Made by a program: the position numbers and the translations under genes. The notes under the pieces were generated by a model. That model was not told the DNA's origin. It worked only from the letters and a program-made list of their open reading frames with translations, and searched no databases. Positions 52,442-61,142 of a stretch of 64,000 nt of DNA are shown here, one piece after another. Origin of the DNA: Arthrobacter pascens (lineage in GTDB: Bacteria; Actinomycetota; Actinomycetes; Actinomycetales; Micrococcaceae). The stretch lies in NCBI RefSeq assembly GCF_030816475.1, contig NZ_JAUSXF010000001.1, positions 2,232,001 through 2,296,000 of the forward strand, read 5' to 3'. Each line of letters starts with the position of its first letter. Position 1 is the stretch's first letter.

Positions 52442-52496
52442 CCCCGTTATGGTCTTTTCCCCCCGGCATGTCTGGGGGAAAAGTCCATAACGAGGG
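52442..52496. repeat. Long imperfect inverted repeat in an intergenic gap
   Basis: CCCCGTTATGG-T-CTTTTCCCCC pairs with GGGGGAAAAG-T-CCATAACG-A-GGGG, with one mismatch and one bulge, around a ten-base loop. The surrounding 52365-52670 contains no recognised gene. It could be a bidirectional terminator for the SPW gene and the convergent GH43 gene, or a dispersed repeat. Confidence 0.7.
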
Positions 52497-52670
52497 GATT
52501 TCCAGGACGATGACCAGCGGGAGTCCGCCCGCGCCGCTGGCTCAAATGGCGTTCGGCGGCGGCGCGCAACGTGGGCGTGTCCGGAACCGCCCGCTCCGTG
52601 CGTCAGGCTGTCCGGCTACGGCTTGGAATTCGGCGTCGAAGGCCTCAAGCCCTCGGCGTCCCGCAGGCGA

Positions 52671-53672
52671 TCAATGGCTGACGGCTCCTGCAGCCACGGC
52701 CGGGTGGGATCCGTCCGAGCTCCTCCAGGCAGTACTCAGCCGATCGTATTCTTCCGCCGTCACAGGGAGCACGACGCCGTGGCAAGGGTCCGGCGGCAGC
52801 CGGAAGTCCTCGGAGGGAGTCCATTGCCCGCCGGCCAGATTGGTGGTTTCGAAAGGAACGTACCGGCGTTCCGGGGTGAACTCGTCGATCCAGAGGAACC
52901 ACTTCTCCTCTGTGTTCGACTTGTACACGAGCGGGCCCTCGCCCCGGCTGATCGGGCCGAGGCCGATGCCTTCGGCCAGCGGCTTCCATTTGGCGGCGGT
53001 CAGGGATCCAGCGGTCTCCGAGAAGACCGACTTGCCGCTGGGCGCCTGCCCGTCCCGGGCGCGTTCGTCCTTGACGAAGCGGTAGTAGAGGCCCTCGCTT
53101 TCGATCACCGTGGCGTCGATGGTGGACCATCCCCTGTCGATCCACACGCGCGGCTCGGAGAACTCGCGGAAGTCGCGAGTGGTGGCGTACATGATCCGGT
53201 TGTAGCTCTCGCCCTCGTGTTCGGCGTTGTCGTAGAGCATCGAGGACCAGTGCACGAGGAATGCCTCCTGCTCGGGATCCCAGGCAGCCTCCGGGGCCCA
53301 GGTATTTCCTGCCTCGGGCGGCGCGACCTCGACCAGGCGGCCTTCGCCCCAGTCCACCAGATCCGTGGACTCCCAGACCATGATGGAGCGGCTGCCCCGG
53401 CGCTGGAGATGGTCCCAGTCGCGGCAGTCGTAGACGCGCAGGTCCGTAGCGACGAGGTAGCACCGGCCGCCGTCCGGCGAGCGGACGATGTGCGGGTCGC
53501 GGACGCCGCGCTCCCCCAAGGCCGAGTACAGGACCGGTTTGCCGCCGTTGAGGTCATCGAAGTGCAGGGGGTCGTTCCCGTCGCTCAGCGCGAAATGGAT
53601 CTGCTCACCGTCCGCTGCTTCGCGTTTGAAATGGACGTATAGGTACCCCGCGTACTCACTGCTGGAACTCAT
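52671..53672 (-). CDS. Glycoside hydrolase family 43-like protein
   Basis: The 333-residue protein lacks a signal peptide and shows the five-bladed-propeller pattern of GH43: AGYLYVHFKREAADGEQIHF at the N-terminus, RGVRDPHIVRSPDG (base Asp region), WAPEAAWDPEQEAFLVHWSS, WSTIDATVIES and the acid Glu candidate in SRGEGPLVYKS. It probably hydrolyses arabino- or xylo-type oligosaccharides inside the cell. It is downstream of the ROK regulator gene on the same strand, with 180 bp containing an inverted repeat between. Confidence 0.82.
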   Translation of the reverse strand: MSSSSEYAGYLYVHFKREAADGEQIHFALSDGNDPLHFDDLNGGKPVLYSALGERGVRDPHIVRSPDGGRCYLVATDLRVYDCRDWDHLQRRGSRSIMVWESTDLVDWGEGRLVEVAPPEAGNTWAPEAAWDPEQEAFLVHWSSMLYDNAEHEGESYNRIMYATTRDFREFSEPRVWIDRGWSTIDATVIESEGLYYRFVKDERARDGQAPSGKSVFSETAGSLTAAKWKPLAEGIGLGPISRGEGPLVYKSNTEEKWFLWIDEFTPERRYVPFETTNLAGGQWTPSEDFRLPPDPCHGVVLPVTAEEYDRLSTAWRSSDGSHPAVAAGAVSH

Positions 53673-53798
53673 CGGTATGGATCACTCTTTCTGTCGTTAG
53701 AAGGAAACGGTGCCGGGCACACAGCTATGGCTGTCAGTCGGCGACCGCCGGCTGGCGCTCTCTGTCCAGAATCGGGAGGAAACACGCGGGGATATCGT

Positions 53799-53820
53799 TA
53801 TCCTACCTGTAGCAGGATCC
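53799..53820. promoter_or_regulatory. Operator-like inverted repeat before the GH43 gene
   Basis: ATCCT-N9-AGGAT with the inner repeat CCTG-TAG-CAGG (53806-53816) lies about 130 bases before the GH43 start. It is a candidate regulator site. Confidence 0.35.
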
Positions 53821-53854
53821 ACTTCCTGCCTAAAGAAGAAGAGACACCATATGT

Positions 53855-55093
53855 TTAAGTCTGGCTGGGGAGGGCCTTGCGGCCGTCAAGGAGCCGGCTG
53901 AGCATTTCAGGCGAACTGGTGAGCATGGACAGTGCGAGGGCGGCCCCTCCGGCGGCACCGGCTTCAGGGCCGCCGCCGAGATCCGAGGCTACGACTTCCA
54001 GGGCGGCCGACGGCGTGAGGGCGTAACGTGTGATGCCCTCGCGGAGCGGGTCCAGCACCACAGCCCCGGCCAAGGAGGTCTGGCCGCCCACCACAATGCG
54101 CTGCGGGTTGAGCAGGTTGCACATGCTGGCCAGGAGGCGGCCCACCATCGTTCCGGCTTCTGCCAGCACATTCTGCGCAGACCTGTCGCCCGCAGCGTTG
54201 GCTGCAAGTACGTCGTTCATGGTAGCCGCCGGCCCCAAGGTGGGTGTGAGCCGGCTAAGGATGGCGGGAGCCCCCGCGACGAGGACGAGGCATCCCCGGT
54301 TTCCACACCGGCAGGCTGGCCCGTTGACATCCACTGAAGTATGGCCCAGCTCCCCGGCACCTCCGACAGATCCCCGGTACAGCTCACCGCCAAACAGGAA
54401 TCCCGCGGCGATTCCGCTAGACATGTTGACGTACATGAGGTCGCTGATCCCCTGCCCGGCCCCCCATTTTGCCTCGGCGATGGTCTCGAGGCGGACGTTG
54501 TTCTCGATGAAGACAGGAAGGCCGAGGCGGCGGTTCATCTCCTGGCGCGCATTGATGCCGTGCCACGGCTGGTCGGCCAGGGCACCGTGTACGATGCCAT
54601 CCACCGGGTTGATCTGCCCTGGCAACCCGATCCCGACCCCAAGAAGGTCATCGCGGTCTCCGCCGCCCTCCTTCAGCGCGCGGTCCAGGAGATAGACAGC
54701 CGCTTCAGCCCGGAAGCGCCAATCATCCTTGGCGCCGATGGCACCGTCAGCCGAAGCCACCTCATTGCCCATCAAGTCTGTAATCCGGACGCAGATTCTG
54801 TCCAGGACCTGGCTCATGCCGGCAATCCATCCGGCGTCGGGATTGAATGCGAGCTGGTCTCCCGCCCTGCCGTCGACTTCCTCCCCACCCTCGGCCCGTT
54901 CAGACAGTTCCACCAGCACACCGCGCTCCATCAGGTCGCGGGTGATGGTGGTGACGGTGGTCCGGGAAATGTTCGCCCGTCTCGCCATCTCCGCACGGTG
55001 CATGGGGCCCTGGCTGGCCAGCAGGTCCAGGACGTGGAGTGAGTTGGATTGTCGCAGGTTGCGGAGGGATCCGCCGGTTCGGGAGGAATTCAC
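53855..55093 (-). CDS. ROK-family transcriptional regulator
   Basis: The 412-residue protein combines an N-terminal HTH (about 12-70: MHRAEMARRANISRTTVTTI) with a ROK sugar-kinase-like domain. The latter has LLGVGIGLPGQINP, VFIENNVRLETIAEAKWGAG and the zinc-binding motif GPACRCGNRGCL. GTG 55093 is the most likely start. It is divergent from the ABC transporter operon and probably represses it and the GH43 gene until a sugar or sugar phosphate is bound. Confidence 0.88.
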   Translation of the reverse strand: MNSSRTGGSLRNLRQSNSLHVLDLLASQGPMHRAEMARRANISRTTVTTITRDLMERGVLVELSERAEGGEEVDGRAGDQLAFNPDAGWIAGMSQVLDRICVRITDLMGNEVASADGAIGAKDDWRFRAEAAVYLLDRALKEGGGDRDDLLGVGIGLPGQINPVDGIVHGALADQPWHGINARQEMNRRLGLPVFIENNVRLETIAEAKWGAGQGISDLMYVNMSSGIAAGFLFGGELYRGSVGGAGELGHTSVDVNGPACRCGNRGCLVLVAGAPAILSRLTPTLGPAATMNDVLAANAAGDRSAQNVLAEAGTMVGRLLASMCNLLNPQRIVVGGQTSLAGAVVLDPLREGITRYALTPSAALEVVASDLGGGPEAGAAGGAALALSMLTSSPEMLSRLLDGRKALPSQT

Positions 55094-55130
55094 TTCCCCA
55101 TTATGGCGGACGTCAGAGTCGATGAAAAGA

Positions 55131-55206
55131 GCTTGTGTAAAGAGTCTTGACACACTCTCGTGAGAACGCTCACAATGAGTCGGGGATTTGTCCAAGAATT
55201 TACACA
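55131..55206. promoter_or_regulatory. Promoter and operators between ROK gene and sugar transporter
   Basis: TTGACA (55147-55152) and CACAAT (55171-55176) are 18 bases apart on the plus strand. GTGAG-AACG-CTCAC (55160-55173) is an inverted repeat in the spacer. TTGTGTAAA-N3-TCTTG (from 55133) and CAAGAATTTACACA (55193-55206) are inverted copies of one half-site flanking it. Confidence 0.6.
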
Positions 55207-55245
55207 CTCCGCCCTCTTTGGGCCGTAGCGATGAAGGTACGTCAA

Positions 55246-56601
55246 ATGAATGTACAAAAACATGTTTCCCGTCGGAGCGTCCTCGGCGGCGCCGCTTTGC
55301 TTGCCGGGTTTGCGGCTGTCGGCGGACTGACTGGGTGCTCAGCCAGTGGTTTAGGAGGGGCAGCCAAAAAGTCCGGCGGCCTGACGATTATGGGGAATCC
55401 CGGTGAGATCACGCCGGAAGTCATCGATGCCTGGGTTAAGGACCACCCCGATGTACCCATCACACTGATCAAGGATGATCCCACCCGGCTCAACGCCATG
55501 ATGGCCGCTGGAACTCCCCCGGACCTAGCCAGGAGCCTTGGGGCGATCAGCACCGCGAACCTGGCCAGCCGCGGGCTGGCGCTTGACCTGGACCCGTATG
55601 TGGCGAAATCGAGCACTCTTAAGGAATCCGACCTGGCCAAAATCAACGACGTATGGCGCTGGGACGGAAACAAGCAGGGCAGCGGACCCCGTTACGGATT
55701 CGTCAAGGACTGGTCCCAGGACTCCATGTTCTGGTACAACACCGAAATGTTTGCTGCCGCCGGCATCCCGCTTCCGACTGCTGACAAGCCGCTTACCTAC
55801 GACCAGCTGCTTCAAATTGCCGAGCCCATGACGAAGCGCGGCGGAGGAAAGGTGGAACAGTACGGTCTGTTCAGCACCGCGCCTAGCATCGAGAACCTCT
55901 CGGCCATGGTGGCCACCACCAGCGGGCGTATCTTCAATGACGACCTGACCAAGGTGGACTTCACCAGCCCCGAGGCCAAACAGGCGCTGCAGTGGCACAT
56001 CGATGTAGCCAAGAAGCAGGTGGGTTACACCCTGGTGGATCCCAACCCCGATGGCTGGGACTGGCCGCCGTTTGATGCCAAGAGGACCGCCATGGCGCTG
56101 GCCGGGTACTGGTTTGGCGGCATGGTGACCACGAACCCCAAGACTGCCGAATTCGCGCGGCTGGCCCCTGCCCCGATGATGGGCTCAAAGCGGGTCAGCC
56201 CGACCACATCAGCCACCGGATACTGGATCTCCGCCAAGACCGCAATGAAGGACGAGGCTTACGCGTTCCTTGAGTGGTACTGCTGCACCGGCCCCAACGC
56301 GAAGGTGAGGGCACAGACCGGCACCGGCATGCCCTCCGTCACCACCCTGAACTCCGAACTGCCGCAGTCCCAGCCCTACCAGGCGGAGGCCATGAAGGTC
56401 CAGAAGAACGAGGAGCAATACCTTCAGGTCCTCCCGTTCAGCCCTTACGCCCAGGCGGTCGCTGTTAGCGCTGCCATCGCGAACCTCTTCCCCAAGGCAG
56501 TGAGCGGAGAATTGTCGGCCGGCCAGTTCGCGGACCAGGCAACCACTGACGTCAACGAACTCCTCAAGCAGGGCATGGAACTTGCCGGCAAGAAGGGCTG
56601 A
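55246..56601 (+). CDS. Sugar ABC transporter substrate-binding protein (Tat-type lipoprotein)
   Basis: The 451-residue family-1 binding protein has a twin-arginine signal, SRRSVLGGAALLAGFAA, ending in lipobox LTGC (Cys about 32). The core includes LTIMGNPGEITPEVIDAWVK, DSMFWYNTEMFAAAGIPLP and a C-terminal LPFSPYAQAVAVSAAIANL. ATG 55246 was chosen at the signal peptide; ATG 55231 is 5 codons upstream. It would be anchored outside and bind the sugar or oligosaccharide for the next two permeases. Confidence 0.88.
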   Translation: MNVQKHVSRRSVLGGAALLAGFAAVGGLTGCSASGLGGAAKKSGGLTIMGNPGEITPEVIDAWVKDHPDVPITLIKDDPTRLNAMMAAGTPPDLARSLGAISTANLASRGLALDLDPYVAKSSTLKESDLAKINDVWRWDGNKQGSGPRYGFVKDWSQDSMFWYNTEMFAAAGIPLPTADKPLTYDQLLQIAEPMTKRGGGKVEQYGLFSTAPSIENLSAMVATTSGRIFNDDLTKVDFTSPEAKQALQWHIDVAKKQVGYTLVDPNPDGWDWPPFDAKRTAMALAGYWFGGMVTTNPKTAEFARLAPAPMMGSKRVSPTTSATGYWISAKTAMKDEAYAFLEWYCCTGPNAKVRAQTGTGMPSVTTLNSELPQSQPYQAEAMKVQKNEEQYLQVLPFSPYAQAVAVSAAIANLFPKAVSGELSAGQFADQATTDVNELLKQGMELAGKKG

Positions 56602-56606
56602 AGCGG

Positions 56607-57579
56607 GTGAGTACACAGTCGCTGGCTAAGTACGTCCGCTCCAGAAACCGGCGGGGAACCACCGGCTTCAGGGGTTCGGGCACTTTTTACGCCTTCATCT
56701 CCCCCTGGCTCATCGGAACCATACTCCTAACGCTGTTTCCGCTGGGGTACGCGTTGTGGATCAGCTTCACCAACTGGGATGGAATAGCGCCGAACCAGAA
56801 CTTTATCGGCCTGAGGAACTACACCGATGCCCTCAGTGATCCGCGAATGTGGGCCAGCCTGCAGCGCACCGGGCTCCTCGCTCTCGCGATCGTGCCCGTC
56901 ACCATCTGCGGAGGGCTCGGACTGGCGCTGCTGCTGAACGAAAAGGTCCATTGGCGATCAGGGCTGCGGATGCTCGTCTATCTGCCGGCCATCGTCCCCG
57001 CCCGTGGCGGCGACGCTGACCTGGAAGCTGCTGTTCGACCGCGACAGCGGCGCCGTCAACGGTGTTACTGCAATCTTCGGTGCGGATGCGGTGAGCTGGA
57101 TGAGCGGGAACACGGTGTTCGTCGTGCTGTTGGTGGTCATGCTTTGGGGCATTGGCGCCGGCGTGCTGATCAACCTCGCGGCCCTGCAGGACGTTCCCGC
57201 AGAGCTTCATGAGGCCGCGCGGCTGGACGGGGCAAACGCCTTCACCGCATTCTGGCACGTCACTCTGCCGAGCATTTCGCCTGTGATTCTTTTCCAAGTG
57301 ATCACCACCACCATCGGCGTGCTGCAGACGTTCGTCCCGGCGATCCTGCTGTCACCGGCCAACGGGCCGGCAGCGATCACGGCCGTGCCTGAAGCCAACA
57401 GGGTCTTTATGGTCGACGTCTACGCCCAGTACTTCGCGTACTCCAAGTACGGGTATGCATCCGCGATGCTTTGGCTCTTCTTCCTGGTCATCCTGGTGGT
57501 CACCATCCTTACATTCAAGATCGGCGGCCGCACGGTGTTTTACGCCGTCGACCCCTCTAAAGAAGGGAAAGAGGGATGA
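56607..57579 (+). pseudogene. Sugar ABC permease (MalF-like) with a 1-bp frameshift
   Basis: The frame from GTG 56607 encodes FYAFISPWLIGTILLTLFPL through LRMLVYLPAIVP. At the C-run 56996-56999 one extra C shifts it, and the correct sequence continues in the next frame as PVAATLTWKLLFD, the EAA loop ELHEAARLDGANAFTAFWHV and RTVFYAVDPSKEGKEG up to 57579. Without the extra C the protein is about 323 residues with six membrane segments. Because it is a homopolymer, a sequencing error is possible; otherwise the transporter is disabled. Confidence 0.85.
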
Positions 57580-58466
57580 CGCTCACCGGTCACCGCCCCC
57601 AAACGGAGTCCCAGACTGCCCCGCCGGAACCTCCGATCCGGCCAAGCCGGGAACGCAAAAACCCGGTAGCATTCGTGATCCTGCTTGTGGTTTGCGCCAT
57701 TCTGTTCCTTCCGGTCCTTTGGCTCTTCCTGACGGCCCTGAAGTCTCCGCAGCAGTTGGCCTCAGATCCGATCACCTGGATTCCCACTCCGCCCCAAGTG
57801 CAGAACTTCATCGATGCCACGATGATCCTGCCGTTCTGGGCCTATGCCGCCAATTCCCTCTTCCTGTCCACCGTGACCGGAGTCCTGACCACCATCAGCT
57901 CTGCGCTGGTCGGCTACGGGTTCGCCCGCCTCCACGGCAAGGGAAAGAAGGTCCTCTTCGGGGTCCTGGTCGCCATGATGATGACACCTCCGATCATCAC
58001 CCTCATTCCCACCTACTTGCTGTTCGCGAAAGTGGGTCTGGTCGGCACCTACTGGCCTTGGGTGTTGTGGGGTATGGCCGGTGCTCCTTACCTCATTTTC
58101 CTGTACCGGCAGTTCTTCGCACAGCTTCCCCGGGAGCTTGAGGAGGCCGCCATCCTTGACGGCTGCGGACGGCTGCGCATCTTTGCGCAGATTTTCCTGC
58201 CGCTATCCAAGCCCGTCATCATCACCGCCTTCGTGCTTTCCTTCAACGGCGTGTGGGGCGACTTCATCGCTCCGCAGCTCCTGCTCAACCAGGACAACAC
58301 CACACTTGCAGTTGCCATCACCACAGGCTATGTGAACAGCCAGGTTTTCCCGGTCAATAATCTGCTGGCAGCAGGCGCCGTTCTCTATGTCCTACCCGTG
58401 CTCATCATGTTCTTCTTCGTCCAGCGGTCCTATGTCAATGGGTTCGCCACTTCAGGCATGAAATAG
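57576..58466 (+). CDS. Sugar ABC transporter permease (MalG-like)
   Basis: The 296-residue protein has a hydrophilic N-terminus of about 28 residues, six membrane segments, the EAA loop PRELEEAAILDGCGRLRIF and a C-terminal FFFVQRSYVNGFATSGMK. ATG 57576 overlaps the preceding permease stop, so the two are coupled. It depends on an ATPase encoded elsewhere. Confidence 0.9.
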   Translation: MTLTGHRPQTESQTAPPEPPIRPSRERKNPVAFVILLVVCAILFLPVLWLFLTALKSPQQLASDPITWIPTPPQVQNFIDATMILPFWAYAANSLFLSTVTGVLTTISSALVGYGFARLHGKGKKVLFGVLVAMMMTPPIITLIPTYLLFAKVGLVGTYWPWVLWGMAGAPYLIFLYRQFFAQLPRELEEAAILDGCGRLRIFAQIFLPLSKPVIITAFVLSFNGVWGDFIAPQLLLNQDNTTLAVAITTGYVNSQVFPVNNLLAAGAVLYVLPVLIMFFFVQRSYVNGFATSGMK

Positions 58467-58479
58467 GAAAGGCCTGACA

Positions 58480-59610
58480 GTGAAAATAACGGACCTCGAA
58501 GTCCTCACCATTGATGACGGCGGCGCCCTCATGATGGTAGTTGTGCATACCGACGAAGGGATCTTCGGCGTTGGAGAAGTCGGGCTGCGTTCCCGGCAGC
58601 TCGCGGTGCGCGGGGCCTTGGAACACTTCAAGCCCCTTCTTATCGGCAACGACCCGTTCCGCACGGAACACTTGTGGCAGGTTATGTCCCGGTCTGGCTT
58701 CTACCCTGCAGACCGGGTGCTCGCATCGGCCATCTCCGCCGTGGACATTGCCCTATGGGATTTGAAGGGCAAGGCGCTGGATATCCCTGTCTATGAACTG
58801 CTCGGTGGAGCGGTGCGTGACCGGGTCAAGTGCTACAGGCATATCGGCGGTGCAGACCATGCCGAGGTTGTTGACAGTGCCCGGCAGGCCCTGGAGGAAG
58901 GCTGGACCGTTGGCCGTCTCTCGGTGCCGTCTGAGGGCGACCTCCTGGAACCGCGGGCGGCCACCCGCCATGCCCTGGCTGAAGTCGCTGCGGTCCGGGA
59001 TGAGCTCGGCAGCGAATTCGAGCTCATCCTCGATGTACACACGCGCCTGGAACTTCCTGAGGCAACGACATTGTGCCGTGAGCTGGAGGGGGCCAACATG
59101 TACTTCATCGAGGACCCGCTGCGCTGGGAGAATCCGGATATCTACCGAACGCTGCGCCAGCGGACTTCCGTACCGTTAGCGGCAGGCGAGCAGGCGGCGT
59201 CGAAATGGGAAATCCGGCCCCTGATCGAACAGGACCTGATCGACTATGCCCGCTTTGACATCTGCATCGTCGGCGGTTTCACGGAGGCCAAGAAGATCGC
59301 GGGCTGGTGCGAATCCCACCATATCCGCACGGCTACCCACAATCCGCTGGGCCCGATCGCCACGGCGGCATCCCTGCACCTGAACATGACCCTGCCGACC
59401 TTTGGCATCCAGGAGCAGTACCAGCTTCCCGGCACCCAGGCCAATGACGTGTTCCCTGTCCAGGCAACGATGGACGGGGAATGGATGCGGCGGCCCGAGG
59501 CTCCGGGTCTTGGACTGGAAGTGGATCTGGAGGCTGCGCGGGCCCACCAGATGGATCCCCCTCCTATGCCCCAACTGCGCCGCTTGGACGGTTCCTTCAC
59601 TAATTGGTGA
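58480..59610 (+). CDS. Acid-sugar dehydratase, enolase superfamily (galactonate/mannonate dehydratase-like)
   Basis: The 376-residue protein starts at GTG 58480 with GAAAGG upstream. Metal ligands are in LILDVHTR (Asp, with D-x-H), FIEDPLRW (Glu) and AAGEQAAS (Glu), and the catalytic His is in ATHNPLGP, as in DgoD/ManD. The second-strand position reads VGRLSV, with Arg instead of Lys. It ends RRLDGSFTNW like ManD. It would dehydrate an aldonate or aldarate to a 2-keto-3-deoxy acid for the kinase and aldolase encoded downstream. Confidence 0.83.
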   Translation: MKITDLEVLTIDDGGALMMVVVHTDEGIFGVGEVGLRSRQLAVRGALEHFKPLLIGNDPFRTEHLWQVMSRSGFYPADRVLASAISAVDIALWDLKGKALDIPVYELLGGAVRDRVKCYRHIGGADHAEVVDSARQALEEGWTVGRLSVPSEGDLLEPRAATRHALAEVAAVRDELGSEFELILDVHTRLELPEATTLCRELEGANMYFIEDPLRWENPDIYRTLRQRTSVPLAAGEQAASKWEIRPLIEQDLIDYARFDICIVGGFTEAKKIAGWCESHHIRTATHNPLGPIATAASLHLNMTLPTFGIQEQYQLPGTQANDVFPVQATMDGEWMRRPEAPGLGLEVDLEAARAHQMDPPPMPQLRRLDGSFTNW

Positions 59611-59621
59611 AACTATCAGGC

Positions 59622-60455
59622 ATGAACTCGTATCCAGATGAAGTGACACCCCGTCCCCTCGTCGTGGTCACCGGTGCCGCCGGGCACGTCGGCAAACTCA
59701 CGTCCCAGGCCCTCGCCCGGAACTACCGGCTCCGGCTGATCGACCTGGACTGGCCGTCCGGCGAGTCGCGGAACGAGGAGGACGGAACCGAAAGGCTGGC
59801 CCTGGACCTCAGCGAACGCGAAACCTGGGACGCCGCCCTCACGTCCGCCGACGCCGTCGTCCATCTGGCCGGAAACGCCCATCCGGAGATCGATGCACGG
59901 ACCGCTTTCGACGGCGGCGCAATGCTCACCGCGCATCTGGCGGCTGCGGCGGGGGTGTCGGGCGTGAGGAGGATCGTGTTTGCGAGCTCCATCCACACCA
60001 TGGGCCTGTACCACCGGCATGCACAGTATCCGATCAGCCCGCAGTGGCAGCCGCGCCCCTGCTGCGAATACGGCGCCGCCAAAGTGTTCTCCGAGAACCT
60101 GCTGGAAATCCTGACCGAACGGACGGACATCTCCGTCGTCTGCCTGCGGCTTGGCCTGACCGGATTCGCGCCTGACACAACCGGCCTCGCCTCCCAGTGG
60201 CTGGGCCCCACGGACTACGCCAGTCTCCTTCTCGCGTCCCTGACCTCTCCGGTGAAGTACGGGACGTACCTGGCTATGTCAGCAGGGGCATCGCAGCGCT
60301 GGGACCTGAGGGAAACCGTCAGGGACCTGGGATTCAGCCCGTCCGACGCCACGCCCAATCTTGTACCGGCATCCAGAGAGGCGCCACACCCTACACCTTG
60401 CCTCATGTTTGACACGCGAAACCTGCCCACCACAACCGACCATGCCAAGGACTAA
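59622..60455 (+). CDS. NAD-dependent epimerase/dehydratase-family protein, uronate or sugar dehydrogenase-like
   Basis: The 277-residue extended-type SDR has LVVVTGAAGHVGKLTSQALA (about 12-31), a Ser region FASSIHTMGLYHRH and the catalytic pair in CEYGAAKVFSENLLE (Tyr-x3-Lys). This pattern and length fit uronate dehydrogenases and related enzymes that oxidise a sugar at C1 to a lactone. A nearby SMP-30 lactonase would open such a lactone. GTG 59604 is an alternative start overlapping the dehydratase end. Confidence 0.8.
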   Translation: MNSYPDEVTPRPLVVVTGAAGHVGKLTSQALARNYRLRLIDLDWPSGESRNEEDGTERLALDLSERETWDAALTSADAVVHLAGNAHPEIDARTAFDGGAMLTAHLAAAAGVSGVRRIVFASSIHTMGLYHRHAQYPISPQWQPRPCCEYGAAKVFSENLLEILTERTDISVVCLRLGLTGFAPDTTGLASQWLGPTDYASLLLASLTSPVKYGTYLAMSAGASQRWDLRETVRDLGFSPSDATPNLVPASREAPHPTPCLMFDTRNLPTTTDHAKD

Positions 60456-60458
60456 CTC

Positions 60459-61142
60459 ATGGACGACGCGAGTTCTGAACTGCTGGCGAGGCTGCGGGAC
60501 AACCGCCTGCTCGCCATCATCCGGGGAAACAACCCGGATGCCTGCTTCGACACCGCCATGACCCTGATTGATGCCGGGATCACCATCCTGGAAGTCTCCC
60601 TCACCACCACAGAGGCCCTGAAAGTCATCGGCAGAATCCACGACGCCGCCGCCGGACGGGCCCTCCTCGGTGCCGGTACCGTCCTCACATCCGGGCAGGT
60701 GCATGAAGCCCGGGACGCGGGCGCCCGGTTCATCGTCACCCCGTGCCTCGCACCCAGCACGGACGCGGCGTCCAGTCTCGGACTTCCCTTACTCGTCGGC
60801 GCGCTGTCACCTGCCGAGGTTTACGCCGCCGCACGCGAAGGGGCAACCGCGGTAAAACTGTTCCCCGCCAGCGTTGGCGGCCCCGCCTACCTGAAGGCGC
60901 TGAGGGACCCCTTCCCTGACATCGAATTCGTCCCGGTGGGAGGTGTTGCCGCGGATTCCGTGACGGAATACCTGCGGGCCGGCGCGCTGGCCGTGGGGGC
61001 AGGTAGCCCGCTGACCGGTGACGCGCCACGCGGCGGCAACCTGACCGAGCTCACTGACCGGGCCCGGAAATTCATCGGGTTGGCTCAGGCCGGCTCCGCT
61101 CAAAGCCACCACGCAGAGGGCCGGCATCCATGGACGTCCTGA
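60459..61142 (+). CDS. 2-keto-3-deoxy-6-phosphogluconate/galactonate aldolase
   Basis: The 227-residue class I aldolase has Glu in ITILEVSLTTTEAL, GAGTVLTSGQVHEARDAGA and the Schiff-base Lys in TAVKLFPASVGG. It is distinct from the eda copy at 38741. Its C-terminus runs past the usual end, overlapping the kinase start by 13 bases. It splits the phosphorylated keto-deoxy acid into pyruvate and glyceraldehyde 3-phosphate. Confidence 0.88.
   Translation: MDDASSELLARLRDNRLLAIIRGNNPDACFDTAMTLIDAGITILEVSLTTTEALKVIGRIHDAAAGRALLGAGTVLTSGQVHEARDAGARFIVTPCLAPSTDAASSLGLPLLVGALSPAEVYAAAREGATAVKLFPASVGGPAYLKALRDPFPDIEFVPVGGVAADSVTEYLRAGALAVGAGSPLTGDAPRGGNLTELTDRARKFIGLAQAGSAQSHHAEGRHPWTS

Noticed and set aside
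53710..53901. Short plus-strand frame between the GH43 and ROK genes
   Set aside because: It runs into the ROK gene antisense and lies over an operator-like region; it is not protein-like.
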